From the NCBI GenBank assembly GCA_000499405.2, contig HG738139.1, positions 6,534,616-6,598,615 on the forward strand: DNA of 64,000 bases, given 5' to 3'. Numbering within the stretch: the first letter of the stretch is position 1; every line of letters starts with the position of its first letter. The stretch comes from Onchocerca volvulus (lineage: Eukaryota > Nematoda > Chromadorea > Rhabditida > Onchocercidae). Made by a program: the position numbers and the translations under genes. The notes under the pieces were generated by a model, which saw only the letters and a list, made by a program, of their open reading frames with translations, was not told the origin of the DNA and ran no database searches. Shown here piece by piece: positions 50,485 through 62,153 of this stretch.

Positions 50485-50665
50485 TGTATGTGTGTGTGTA
50501 TGTGTGTGTGCGTGTGTGTGTGTGTGTGCTTTGCACGCGTATGTCCGTGTGTACGTGTATGCGCGTGTGTACGCGTGTATGCGTGTGTACGCGTATGTGT
50601 GTGCATGTGTGTGGGAGAGAATGAGTCTGTGTGTATCCGTATCTGTAACTGTCTGTGTCTGTATG
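50485..50665 (+). repeat. Imperfect (TG)n / TGTA-CGTG microsatellite
   Basis: About 180 bp of alternating purine-pyrimidine sequence, mostly TG with CG and TA interruptions ('gtgtgtacgcgtgtatgcg'). Such tracts can adopt Z-DNA. Open frames across it on both strands are only translations of the repeat. Confidence 0.9.
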
Positions 50666-51439
50666 TTATTTTTCAAACATTCCATTTTTTAAAAAATCAC
50701 TGTAGTAATTCATTTTTTCTCTTAACTTTTCGTTGGAAGAAGTATGAAATTACCTAGAAATTCTGGTCATCATTTTCTACTTGTCCTCAAGCACCTCTCA
50801 TGCTATTATCATCTTTGCAATCAATTTTTCCATCATTCTCACTTCGATAGATTATTATCACACACTTTTTACGTCGCAAATGTTCGAATTATTTGTCAGA
50901 TTTGATGATTAATACAAATCACTTCTACGTATCATTGATATTTGTCATTTTTTAAAGATCTTCTTAAAAAATCGGGTCTTTTAGAAATTTTTAAGACGTT
51001 TCTATTAGGTGTGGCTGCGCTTATTTGAATGATCAATCATGATGTCGTAATCTAACAATACTATTAATTCGTCTATTCCCGTTCCCATTACTGCTACTGT
51101 CTCCAATTCGGAACTTGAAGTGTTGCTACTGAGATGATGAGAATTTCCTTGGCTGCTAATTGTTGGTCCAAATCAGTAACTTCCTTTGCCACTAATATAA
51201 TTAATGTTATGACTACTAATATAAAGGACAATGGATTGACATTTACCATCATTGTGATTGTCGCATAATTGTCAAAAAGAAAGATTACACTCAGCCAGTC
51301 CTCAACAGGGAATGTGCTGTGATAATGGTAGTTGCTGCCTGCAAAGATGATTTATATTTGCATGCAGCATTAATTATTAATTTCCCTCAATCATCTTCCA
51401 AATATTCCCCTTAAAGCTGCGCCAAATCCATTTTCAACC

Positions 51440-51625
51440 CTTCCCTTTCACGTCTTCCATTCATACCGTTTACGTATTTTTAATCTTTTATTCATACGTG
51501 TCCATTTCCCGTCACGTATTTTTCCCTTTCCACATCTTTTATTCCTACCTATCCATTGTTTGCCCGTCACGTATTTTTATCCTTTTTCATCTCACATTCA
51601 TACGTGTCTATTTGCCCATCACGCT
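51440..51625 (+). repeat. Degenerate minisatellite upstream of the oxidase gene
   Basis: Roughly three units of 42-55 bp share the words 'ttcatacgtgtccattt', 'cccgtcacgtattttt' and 'tccctttccac'. The array ends about 160 bp before the oxidase ATG, so it lies in or next to the promoter or 5' UTR. Each unit repeats a CACGTA word. Confidence 0.7.
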
Positions 51626-51780
51626 CAAGGCTTAAGCATAGGACTAAACTTGGATCGATTAAAGTTTTGTTGTAAATGTGTTCTATCTGAGTGTGTTCTG
51701 TCTTGACGTAGCTTTTAACTTGTGAATTTCAGCAATTATCGCTCGAATCAAAGCCAAATATATCAAGCCATCATCAGACA

Positions 51781-54700
51781 ATGTTAGATATAAAGAAGCA
51801 GCCACTGCTGCAAGCTGTATTACTGTCCTTCTTATCACTTACAGTAAACGGTGGGTTTTCAAAGATTACTGTCTACTAAAGTGATATTTCAATTTTGCCT
51901 ATATTGCAACTAGCTATAAATTGCATGAATTCTGCAGAATTTATAATCTTTTTCAGTAATATTGTCTAAAAATGGATTATTGATTAGATGAATTTTATTG
52001 GACGATGAAATTTCTAAAAGCTTTTAAAGCATTTGCAAATTTTCACATATTTGAAATTTAAATTGAGCTTACGTAAAATTAGCGCGCACAAAAAGTGAAG
52101 CTTAAATATTTTTCTGAGCATTTTTAATTTTTTGTTATAATTTACGGAAAGGCATATGCATTTGTAGATTATATAAAAGAAGCAATTTAATTCAGTAGCT
52201 TAATTAAAATATTTTTAAAATAAGGAATATTTTTAACAGCAATGTCTCATTAGTTTCGTTTTTCTATTTTAATTTTTTCATTTTAAGTCAAAGTTGGATA
52301 GTTTAAACTTCGGAATTTTAACTTTTTTTTAACTACTACATTTTAAGATATAAAGGATTCTCTCTCAAATTGTCGATTTCTGGAAACACTTCATTTATCA
52401 TTGACATAGATGAAGATCTCTTTTGAATGCTGCTTTTTATTCTATAAATTGATAAAATCATTACCATGTCAGAATCATGATGAAATTAAATGTTTTTTTT
52501 TTTTTGAATTAATAATTTATTTGGTTAAAATGGTCTGCTTGAGAATTGACATTTTGAATTTAAAAAAAATTATTAGAAATTGTGAAGTGTCGGAAATGAA
52601 ATTTCGAATTTCATAAGATAGGAAAAATTTATATGCGTTGTATGCAAAGCAAATTTGTGCATCAGTTTTTCCAGCTGTTGATAAAAATCAGACTGTTCAG
52701 AATTGTACAGTAAAACAGTTATCTTAGTATAATGCTTGAATAAAAAATAACGAGCCGAAATATCTTCATAACTTTCCTAAAATGCAGGTCTTGAAAAAAT
52801 CTATGAATACCAACGTTATGATGGATGGTACAATAACCTTGCCAATCCACATTGGGGTACTGTCGGTAAGCATTGATTTCCTTTTTCGCATTAAGATAAG
52901 CATTCATTTCTTTTTTCGCAAAAAAAAAGAAAAAAAAGTTTGATTATCATTGATAATTTCTCGTTTTGCCTGCGCTTAAATAATTGATTAATTCGTACTC
53001 AACTACGGTCAATCTTCAGAGGCCTGAATTACATGAAGATTCCACTCTTTGAGATGTCATTTGCAATTTATTTGTTGCAAAACTCCAGAATTTTACTCCG
53101 AATTTCAGGGTCACATTTGCACCGCGATGCACCAAGCCGATATAAGGATGGTGTCTACATGCTTAATACAGATTTACCATCCGCACGAGCCATTTCAGAG
53201 TTAATCTTCAAAGGTCCATCTGGAATACCGAATAAGCGAAATGTCACCACAATGCTTGCTTTCTTTAGTAAGTTCAACAAAATTTTGATTGAATTAATTT
53301 TAAGAAAAAATAAGAATTATTGCTCATAGAAATCTTTTTTGTTCAAGAAGAACTCTTATCCGATTTCTAAATAATATTACCAGGATGGTTGTTTTTTCTT
53401 TTTTTTTTTTAAATTTTGCACTTTTTTGTGAAAAATGCACACAAAGAGCTTTCTGGTAAATAATTTGTCGATTCTCGGATATTTTCGATGTAAACTTTTA
53501 GGAGTGTCGTTTAAACTATTTTAACCAACCACAAAAAGAAATCTTGTCGAGAAATACTCCTTCATCGGCCTTTTTTTTTACTTTTTTTTTTTTTTTTTTC
53601 ACGAAATGAATGAAGTGACAGAAACTAACAGTGAAAGGATTGAGTGTTTATTCATTCGTTTGCGCAAGGAATGCTAAGAATTTAGATGATGAAACTTTGA
53701 ATTTTTTCTGAAAAATAAGATCAAATATTTTTCGAAAAATGTGATTGTAGGAAAATACATTGTTGCAATACAACATGATATCTTATTAAACTGGATTAAT
53801 TTATTTTGAATTGAGCGGTCTTTATGAACTATCATTGGATGTCAATAGCAAATATCTTTCAGAAAGATCAGAAAAATGATTCTTTTTCTTGAAATAGTTA
53901 ACGATGAAATATTTGTGAAACAAATGCTGAATTACTTGAAGATTACATTAAAAGGAGGAAGCAAACACTAGAAAGAGAAGAAATCGGGAAGTGTATGATG
54001 AAACTTGCAGTAAAATTCAAATTCGAATATTATGTTGCTATTAACAAATTGATTGCAGGTCAAGTAATTGCATACGAAATTATGCAGTCTACTTTAGTTG
54101 GCTGTCCGTTAGAGATGCACAAAATTCCGGTACCGTGCTGCGATGCTGTTTTCGATGCCCAGTGCATGGGTAAAACCGAAATTCCTTTTATTCGTGCAAA
54201 ATATGACAAGAATACCGGACATGGTTTTAATGTCCCGCGTGAACAAGTAAGCTGTCTCTTTTTTTTAATTTTTGGAAATTTAAGAATCAATAAAAAATTC
54301 TTCTTTAGTTTACAACTGTCATAACAGTACAAAGGTACTATTTTATTTTCGCGCAATTGATATTACTGTACCGATAAGTCTTTATGACGGACGACATGCT
54401 TGCGAAGAAAATTAAATATTCCTAAGAACAGGTTTTTGATCATTCATTGGAGAGAAATGTTCGTGACATAATTTTACTTTACTATATGTCTGTGTTCGAT
54501 TTGTTGAGAAAAAAATCTGATTGATTTTGTAATTTGGTTTGTCTGATTGGATTGGGGATTGCTTCTTGTTGCTGTTGTGACTCAGCTAGGTCAGATAGAT
54601 CTTCCATATTTTGTGTGACAAAGACGAATCTTGTTAAGAAGGTTTATTGATGAAAGAATAACTTTTCGTAAAAAGAATATCAAGGCAAATGGATCACTGA

Positions 54701-57700
54701 GATATTCTTATCTCTGTCGTTCGTGTCGATGTGAAATGTCGAATTGTTATTATTGATGCGTCAATGTGCGTCATTGTAGAATTGTCGCTATATTGGGTGT
54801 AAAAACTCGAACTCGAACTGCTTCGGTACAGAAACTCCGAATTAAACTGACTGCACTCCAAAACTCGAATCTTTTAAATCAATATGATTTCAAGGCGCCA
54901 CAGGCTAGGAATGTCGTAATTTTTATTCTTTGAATCAAGGAGTTAGTTATAGTGGAAAGAAAGTATTTACGCTTTGAGTCGAATTGATGACGACGTGGCC
55001 ATTTGTTTAGTAAGTTTATTGTTAATACTGCTGATAATTAAGCACAGATAGATTTGATATGGAATGGAAGAATTAGTAAGTTTGTTAAAGCAAAAAGTGA
55101 AAACTATGATATAGTTGGTGATAAAACAATGCAATACATGAAGACGTAGGTAAGTAAACAAATTCGAAGACTGCAAATTCTAAATTATAACAGCCGAGAA
55201 TTACAAATTCCAACAGTCAGAATTACAATAGTAATTAATATAAAAAGAAAGTTACGCAAGCTTAAAAAATTACCCTTACATCCAAGATAAGCGGCTATAG
55301 CTTACAGCATATAGAAATGGAAATTACACAGCTTGATCATGCTGAGCTTTCTCAGCTTTGAGATTGATATAGATTAGCACAAATTGGTGCAAAAGTCATA
55401 TTTTTTGTTATAAATTGGTATAATAATGTGCGTAACCTTCTTTGTTACATAATTAGCATACCGGAGGTGCTTTATAAAAAATAATTTTACCATTAAATTT
55501 AGGAAAGAAGAATTTGCAAATTACTTGAACTATACAAATAAAACAAATTTCTATAGTGTAAGTACCTTAAGACAAAAAAATTATTTTAGAAAATTATTTC
55601 GGATTTTTTGATATAATCATAAAAACATTTAAAAATATGTACAAAATCATAAAAACAAGATATATTTGCGCATGCCAATTGAAATATGCTTTCACCGACG
55701 CTTCTTAGATGATGACGAACCTTCATTATCACCATCAGTTGTTCTCTTTCTTAACCTTTTTGATTCTTTAGCTGACTGCAGCAATTGGCCGATACCGAAG
55801 ATATCCTCCTCCTCCTTTTCGAACTCAATGGGTCCAACATTGCGTGTTACTCCAGGTTCGGTATCACTGAATCCCTTATCAGGAACGAATCGATAAGTAC
55901 TAATTATACGACCCAAATCATCATCGTAAAGATCTTTATCAAGATTTTTGCTCGGTCGATAAATGTGTTGCGAAATATTGTCCTGAGCACGCCACGGTTT
56001 ATCGTATGCGCTATATGTTTCATCATTAATACCACCACTATCCAATCCGTTAGATTGATCAAAGAGTCGTTGATCAAACTGTGTTTCGTGATGCCTTGTT
56101 CGAGCATCTGGCAAACCGAGTACAATTTTCTCACTAATATCCCTTTCACGATCCTTCTTAAATCCATCCAATTTATCTGGATTGTTCCGGGCAATATTCC
56201 TTTTGCGGCGATATTCATCTAGACGATCACGCCTAATTTGATCACGTTCACGAGCTTTTTGGCTTACTGAATTATCTTCATGTATTTCTTTGAGTACAGC
56301 AAGTTGTTGTCTAGCTTTAGCAGCCATATCCTTCATCTTCTCTTCCTGCTTAGCCTTCTTGTACTGAGCGACATGACGTTCCATCTGTGCACGAGTTTTG
56401 ACAGCTTCACGGACTATGTGTTCAGCAAAATATAAGGATTCCGCCAACTTGGCAAAATTTTCATTGATATGTACTTGCTGTAAACCTCTTCCATCAACAA
56501 CCAATCGTTTATCCAATGCAATAGTGAATCCTTTTGGATTCTTCCAATTCGATATGCACGGTGGAATTTTCCAGTCAACTTGTAGTTCCACGGTTGTCTT
56601 GCGAGGTGGAGAATGCATGACCGGGGGTGGAGGAGATGGCGGAGCTCGTGGTATCTTGCGATTGATCCTGAAATAGGAGTACGCATAATACTATCAATGA
56701 AAAGTTGCAATATTAATCATCATCCATTATTTTGCATAATTCTTTCAAATTCAAATAAAGTTTTGTGATATCATTCATTTGTATATCCTAATAGTGTGCG
56801 ATAACAAAAACATAAATATTCTCTGGGTAAAAAACAAAAATTTTAAGAAATGAAAATCTGAAAAACTAACATACTTAAATTTTGGAGGTTCCATTGGATC
56901 TTGCTGCACTTCAACCATACGAATAATTCGTTGCTTAGCTCCACTATTATATCCATCACCTTGTTGACTTGGTGTATAGCGTATGTATTGCACTGGATCT
57001 TGTTTCTGTGCGTGACGAACAGGTAAAGCACTTGCAACTTTCATTGAAGTGATCTTCTCCAGTGCCAAACGAGTAGCTTCAGTTTGTTGTATAATTGTTT
57101 CCTCATTCGGTTTTTGGAATGACTCGTCTTCTTCATCTAACACTTTTGGCTTCATATCAACCAATCTCGTATAAATTATTTTATCCTTTGAATGCCCGAT
57201 TCGAGCAATCGCATCATGTCTCAACTTTCCCTCTGCATCACATTGGAGCGCAATTGTTTTATCGCTTCTAGATTTTTTGTATAAATCTAATCCCATGCCC
57301 AAAGGAAACTGCGCCACAAGTATTTCGGGAAACGCTCCACCATCACCAAAATCTTCCTCTTCCCTCGGTATCCAACAATTTCTTTCACTATATGGAGGTG
57401 GCTTTTTCGCAGCTCTAGCATTGTCGCATTTTAAAACATCTCTTTTTTGAAACCACGGATCACGAATAGAAAACCATCCATCAGATGTGGTAGATGGAGG
57501 TGGAAGTATATCGGCGAGTTTTATCGACATTCTTTTTTTAGTGATCGTTTTCGGGAAAGTCTGTAAGCAGTTTTGTTGATTGACGAGAGCGATTCTTTCT
57601 GACGGTGCAAATAATTACTGGAGAACATCCAAGCAAATTAATCCCTGGATTATTCTTACCTTAGCAGAAGAATAGAATCCTTGACTGTTGATTTGTTACT

Positions 57701-60700
57701 ATTTCTGTGTCGATCTATATCGTTTTAAAACTGTCACTGTGTCGGTATAAGAATTCCGAACTTGAAATGATTTTGCTGCAGAATCTGAACCTTTTAAATC
57801 CTTTGGAGCTCCTTCTCTTTTCTTGATCTCCAACTTGTCGCTTTATGATTGGTTGAGTTCACTTTGTTTACTCGTTAATCTGAGCGTTTTGGCGGTAAAC
57901 ATGTTTATTCTTTTGTTGTCGCTTTGGCGGTAAACATATTTTTTATCCTTTTGGCGGTAAAGATAGTTATCAATCTGTTGGTCTTTTTGCAACTATTTTC
58001 GCACTTCTTGACTTTTAACATCCTTGTTCGCAATAATTACTTCTTTCGAATTTTCCGACACGATTACTTCGGATCGCATCTTTATTTTTAGCTGGATCCA
58101 TGCTCTGATAAATTATAGTTGTTTCAGCGATCCTTCTAATTTTTAAATTGTTACGCAAATTTATGAATTACCGAAAAACAGTTCATGAATATTTGAATAG
58201 TATTCTTAGTTATAATAGAGAAAAATGTATAAAAGAATGCTGAAATAGAAGTTATCATGTCAATTAATCCCTATGAAATGAGAGAATATTGTGGAATCAA
58301 AATCTAAAAGTCAGAACAGCTTGCATGCTTCCTTTTGTATATTACACAGTATGAGATTTGATTTCCATCCCACTTAATTGGTCTTCTTAATAAAAATTAT
58401 TGTTTTAATTATTGTGCTACACTTTACCTTATTAAATCAACTAATTTTCATGATCACTCAGGGTCGTTGATCATCGAGTCTTGAAAAAATTAACATGTTA
58501 AATGCCAATTAATTATCCGTTCACTCAGTTTAACTTACCTGCTGGTCAAATCCATAACAATATAAATTAATAAACAAGTTAATAATTTGACCAATTTCAA
58601 CTGATAGTGCACTTCGAAATTTCGTTTCTTACAGAATCTTCTGTTTCCTGTCTAAGGACAAACGAAATCGAATATTACATTTTTATCTGAAACATTTCTA
58701 TGTAATAGGTAAATTTTAGTTGGTAGCAACATATAAGTTTAAAAGTGGTTAAATGAGCACTAAGAATGAAACTAAATTAAGGTCCTTATCAATATAATTT
58801 GTCTGATAGTTTAGTCTTCTCTCCAATAAAATTTTTATATTTATTTTCAATTAGCTGGACCCAGCCACGCTCCGCGTGACCGATCCAGCTAATCTGTGGG
58901 AGCCAGCCACGCTTCACGTGTAATCTATATAAATAGGCATGTCAGTGTTTAACTAATCTATATAAATGGAAATATCAATGTTCAAATATCTTAAACCTCC
59001 GAAAGTTCTTAAACACTCGCCTTATCTATATTAATTCGAAATCTTAGATATCGGAAAGTCCTTACCTATTGCTTTGAAATTTTGACACAACATTGCATTC
59101 GAATACGCTATGTTTTTATACACGCATTGCTGTAGCTCAGTCTGGTTGAGTGGAAAAAAAGAAAAGAGAAAGAGCATGTTTCTAGTGTTTGGGAGTAAAG
59201 CTGATACTTTGTAATTTGATTTGTAGTTTGGTTGGATTGGAGATTGATTCTTGCTATTATGATTCGGCTAGATCAGCAGTAGGTTGAAGAGGTATTTTGT
59301 CTCTTGTGTGACAGGTGAGAAAGGTTTTATTGATTGATGAAGAATGATTTGTCGTAACAAACAATTATCAGAGAACATCCAGGCAAATTGATCGCTGGAT
59401 TATTCTTTCCTTTTTCGCTGATAGAGAAGAATACTGTTCAAGTGAAATGTCGGATTGTTGCAACGCCTTGAACTGTCGAACTGGAACTCTTGGAACTCAA
59501 AACTGTTGCTGCGTGGATCTTTGTCGTTTATCTGTGAATTGGAGCTTTTTGGTGATGAACATCTTTGTCGTCACTTTTGAATTTATATTGTGCCACTTCA
59601 TCTTTAATGTTTCTTGATCAGCGTCAAACATGACTCCATGTTCAGCAGTCACTCAATTACAATTGTTTTGCATTCCGGTACAACCCAACTGATTATAGTT
59701 TGATGATTATAGTTTGAGCCCGCATGTTCTCATCGGCACTAGACTGAAGTATATTTTTACTGCACGGCTCTGAAATTTAACGGAGAAATGAAAGGAACGT
59801 GTTGCGCAATCGAAAAAAAAAAATTAAACTGCCTCAACTTGAAAAACTACCAGAGCCATTAAAAACTTTGCTTGCCGGATATATCGCCGGATTAAAGCGT
59901 TTCTTATATAAAATCAAGAAATACATCTCGTACTTCCAAATGACGTCGGTCAATCTTTGAAATTGTGCAATTTAGATCTAGAGACAAGTTGCTTCTCACA
60001 TGGAAAATTATATTGCGCAGAAATAAAACAAATAGAGATTAGTCTACTTTAGCATTTAATAGTGATAAACCTACGTCAATATTTGTTAGATAATGAAACA
60101 ATACAAAATTTGTTTTACAGTAATTAAAAACATAGAGTTTTTTAAACTCTAATTTAAAAATTCAAAAATTGAAGCATAAGTACAAATAAAGCCTTCTTTG
60201 TTTTTGCGGAAAAAATGGAAAAATAAACTGAAATTTACAATATACTCTATTTAGTAGTGTTATCATCCGCGTCATATTCGCTGATACTCAATGCCTTGAT
60301 GTGTCGTAGTTTTTTTTTGATCCGGTAATTCAGGCAAAGATGACTTAATAGAATCGATTTTATCCTGACTTACTTCAATAGGTAATAAATCAGGTTCAGG
60401 GAAATACCTGTAATCGCTTGCATCCTCTTTATTCCGCATCACTTTTGTTTTTCCTAAAGCGATATCAAACAATAGTAAACTATGGCTTGTTATGACATAT
60501 ACAAAGTGATTCACAATTCTCCAGTTAATTTTCAGTATTCAACTTTAAAGAGGATTCAAGAAAGAGCAAGTGATTTACTTTGAGTAAAACTGTTATATAG
60601 TGTTTTGTAGCTTGAATAGCTTGATTTTATAAATAGTAAATGGCAAGTTCTAAATTTTGAATATATCGTTAAATTTTTATTGTTAGGATGTAATCACATT

Positions 60701-60725
60701 TGTAGAATGAATACGCGCAAAAAAG

Positions 60726-60768
<43 letters not shown>

Positions 60769-60769
60769 C

Positions 60770-60811
<42 letters not shown>

Positions 60812-61171
60812 AGCTACATTTGCTTAACATGTAAAATAAATTTAATAGTAATGTATTAACCATCTAAAAATTAAATTGCATGAGATAAATTTCTTATTTT
60901 TACGAATGGTCAATTCTTTTAATTCAAATTTCTTAGCTATTAAAAACTTGAAAAATGAAATTGCAGGTGAATGAACGTACCAGCTGGATTGATGCATCTT
61001 TTCTGTATAGTACTCAGGAACCATGGGTTGCTGCACTTCGTGCCTGGCATAACGGTTCTTTGCTGGAGGGACCCATGAAGGGTTATCCACCTTTAAACGA
61101 CCCTCATATTCCGTTGATCAATCCTGCACCACCGCAGATACATCGATTGATGAATCCGGAGCGCCTTTTTA
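51781..61171 (+). CDS. duox: Dual oxidase (BLI-3/DUOX type), 5' part
   Basis: Exons 51781-51850, 52788-52865, 53109-53267, 54059-54246 and 60967-61171 join in phase and give about 233 residues; the gene continues beyond the window. Exon 1 is a signal peptide ('[20 protein letters not shown]'). The rest is the start of the animal-haem-peroxidase-like domain of dual oxidases: '[17 protein letters not shown]', 'KDGVYM', '[19 protein letters not shown]', '[19 protein letters not shown]', '[20 protein letters not shown]' and '[14 protein letters not shown]'. Dual oxidases make hydrogen peroxide at the cell surface; C. elegans BLI-3 uses it to cross-link cuticle tyrosines. Intron 4 (54247-60966) contains skp-1 on the other strand, repeats and a gatB fragment. 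The next exon, expected to encode the LGDPR region, was not found in the remaining 2.8 kb, which is filled by a mobile element. Haem ligands lie outside the visible part. Confidence 0.9.
54530..54960 (+). repeat. Helitron-like repeat relic in oxidase intron 4 (first copy)
   Basis: Similar in order and words to 59210-59510 and 62080-62400: 'ttggattggggattgcttct', 'ttttgtgtgacaaagacgaat', 'ggcaaatggatcactg' and 'gtgaaatgtcgaattgtt'. The terminal hairpin is missing. Confidence 0.6.
54961..55691. other. Oxidase intron 4 / skp-1 3' flank
   Basis: AT-rich sequence between a repeat relic and the skp-1 stop codon. It should include the skp-1 3' UTR; no clear AATAAA was located on the minus strand. 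No gene seen. Confidence 0.4.
55692..57530 (-). CDS. skp-1: SKIP/SNW1 splicing and transcription cofactor
   Basis: Two exons, 56875-57530 and 55692-56667, give 543 aa, near the 536 aa of human SNW1. The junction restores '[20 protein letters not shown]', the conserved SNW segment. Other family hallmarks: '[20 protein letters not shown]', '[20 protein letters not shown]', '[20 protein letters not shown]', a charged coiled coil (about residues 330-400) and '[20 protein letters not shown]'. The C-terminus is basic and serine-rich ('SSSSKKRR'). SNW1/Prp45 is a component of activated spliceosomes and a coactivator for nuclear receptors and Notch/CSL. The gene lies entirely inside an intron of the oxidase gene on the opposite strand. 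The sequence just upstream of its ATG (from 57553) is repeat-derived. Confidence 0.97.
57553..58060 (+). repeat. Helitron-like repeat copy abutting the skp-1 start
   Basis: Matches 62240-62590 in order: 'cagttttgttgattgacgag', 'agaacatccaagcaaattaa', 'ggattattctta', 'ggcggtaaacatgtttat' and 'cttgacttttaacatccttg'. It begins about 23 bp upstream of the skp-1 ATG, so the skp-1 promoter region is made of this element. Confidence 0.65.
57887..57957. promoter_or_regulatory. Three TTTGGCGGTAAA words upstream of skp-1
   Basis: TTTGGCGG occurs at about 57888-57895, 57923-57930 and 57950-57957, each followed by TAAA. The word resembles an E2F/DP site. It lies 360-430 bp upstream of skp-1 inside a repeat copy; the related copies near 59540 and 62480 carry diverged versions. 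Confidence 0.3.
58061..58852. other. Oxidase intron 4 spacer
   Basis: About 790 bp of AT-rich sequence between two repeat copies. Nothing recognisable was seen. Confidence 0.4.
58853..59660 (+). repeat. Helitron-like repeat copy with terminal hairpin (third in intron 4)
   Basis: It opens with a hairpin at 58853-58890 ('agctggacccagccacg' paired with 'gcgtgaccgatccagct'); a second partial copy of the hairpin word lies at 58899-58920. The family ends 'aacctccgaaagttcttaaa' (58985-59010) and 'tgcattcgaatacgc' (59094-59108) follow. Internal sequence matches 61990-62590 ('gtgtgacaggtgagaaaggt', 'cagagaacatccaggcaaat'). No coding capacity remains. Confidence 0.7.
59661..60257. other. Oxidase intron 4 spacer before the gatB fragment
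   Basis: About 600 bp with no recognised gene or repeat. Confidence 0.35.
60258..60475 (-). pseudogene. gatB: Decayed bacterial gatB fragment (Wolbachia-like insertion)
   Basis: The minus strand encodes '[20 protein letters not shown]', then '[20 protein letters not shown]' and '[12 protein letters not shown]'. This is the core of GatB, the B subunit of the Asp-tRNA(Asn)/Glu-tRNA(Gln) amidotransferase. The homology continues after a frameshift at the nine-base T run 60310-60318 ('[13 protein letters not shown]'). The fragment is about 70 codons of a roughly 475-codon gene, with no start. The [10 protein letters not shown] and SLPELPDQK wording is bacterial and Rickettsiales-like; metazoan mitochondrial GatB, as I recall it, is more divergent here. 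In a filarial genome the simplest source is Wolbachia. Its position inside an intron next to host exons argues against contamination. Confidence 0.75.
60727..60809. repeat. A-tract of about 80 bases interrupted by CCCC
   Basis: A near-pure A run broken by four C residues around 60767-60770, in oxidase intron 4 about 160 bp before exon 5. The length may be a sequencing or assembly estimate. Confidence 0.8.
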
Positions 61172-61814
61172 GTGAGTTTTTCTAAATCTTTTAAAATGAA
61201 TAACAGTATTCGATTATTAGAGTGTTCTGGATGGTTTATCATAGCAAGTACTTCAGTTCAGTTGATGATCACATATCAATGGTTTTTCACTTTTTCACTT
61301 GTAGATATATATTGTTCCGACACTGTTTTTGTCAGAATTTATGTTTTGTTAATATTCAGTTGTACAGTTGCGGCACTGTATAGGCATCATAAAAAGTGAG
61401 GCAAATTCCAAATTTGAACAAATTTGAAACTTTTAAATTTGCAAAAATGAAAGTAACATTTTCTAAGGGAACTTATTGAATATTAAGAAAGCTGCAAAAA
61501 TCTCTGTTCATTAAATAAACTGCTGATTTTAGAACGATTGTTCTTTCTTTTTCTTTTTAATAATCTCTTCCAAAATGTCTCTTTATCATTACCAAATGAT
61601 TCTCAATTGAAATTAGACTAGATTCCACGCAATTACAATTAATATTCGAGGTTTGCATTTCCAGTAGAATATCATTTCGATTTGCAAACTAATGAATAGC
61701 TGAACAGACATTTAAGTGGAGATGGTATAGAAGGAAAAAGAAGGAGAAGTTTGAATTTATAGCAATATATAAATGATTTTAGGAAAGAAACATAATTGAT
61801 ATTTTATAAATTCC
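61172..61814. other. Oxidase intron 5, proximal part
   Basis: Starts with a GTGAGT donor after exon 5. AT-rich, no gene or acceptor with peroxidase sequence identified. Confidence 0.5.
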
Positions 61815-62153
61815 ACTAAATAATACGCGGCTATGTGGAACGGGGTCGGGTACAGCTAGTCTATTTAAATATAAATGTAAATGTTCGTTTATTCAAATTC
61901 TTAAATCTTCGAAATTTCTTATCTATTATTTTGAAATTTTGATACAGCGTTGCATTTGCGCGTGTTTTTATATACTTTGTATATACACACGTTGTTGTAG
62001 CTTAGTCTGATTAAGTGAAAAAAAGATAAAGAGAAAGCACACGTTTCTAATGTTGGGAAAAAAACTGATAGTTTGTAATTTGGTTTGTAGTTTGGTTGGA
62101 TTGAAGATTGATTCTTGCTACAGTGATTCGATTAGGTCAGCAAGACATAAAAA

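Larger units (their letters stand above)
39679..51780. other. 12-kb gene-poor region between divergent ten-1 and oxidase genes
   Basis: AT-rich DNA without a gene I can support. It should contain the promoters of ten-1 (long form, minus) and the dual oxidase (plus). Visible structure: A run 42763-42788, T runs at 44503-44519 and 48786-48809, a nuclear-receptor-like inverted repeat at 50232-50246, a long palindrome at 50341-50401, a TG tract at 50485-50665 and a minisatellite at 51440-51625. Short frames, for example 41294-41626 (-) and 42031-42306 (-), lack family similarity. An upstream ten-1 exon could hide here. Confidence 0.6.

Noticed and set aside
50476..50757. Open frames on both strands rich in Cys/Val or Thr/His
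   Set aside because: Direct translations of the TG microsatellite.
55785..56222. Plus-strand 145-codon frame
   Set aside because: Shadow of the skp-1 second exon on the opposite strand.
60669..60863. Minus-strand poly-phenylalanine frame
   Set aside because: Translation of the A tract.
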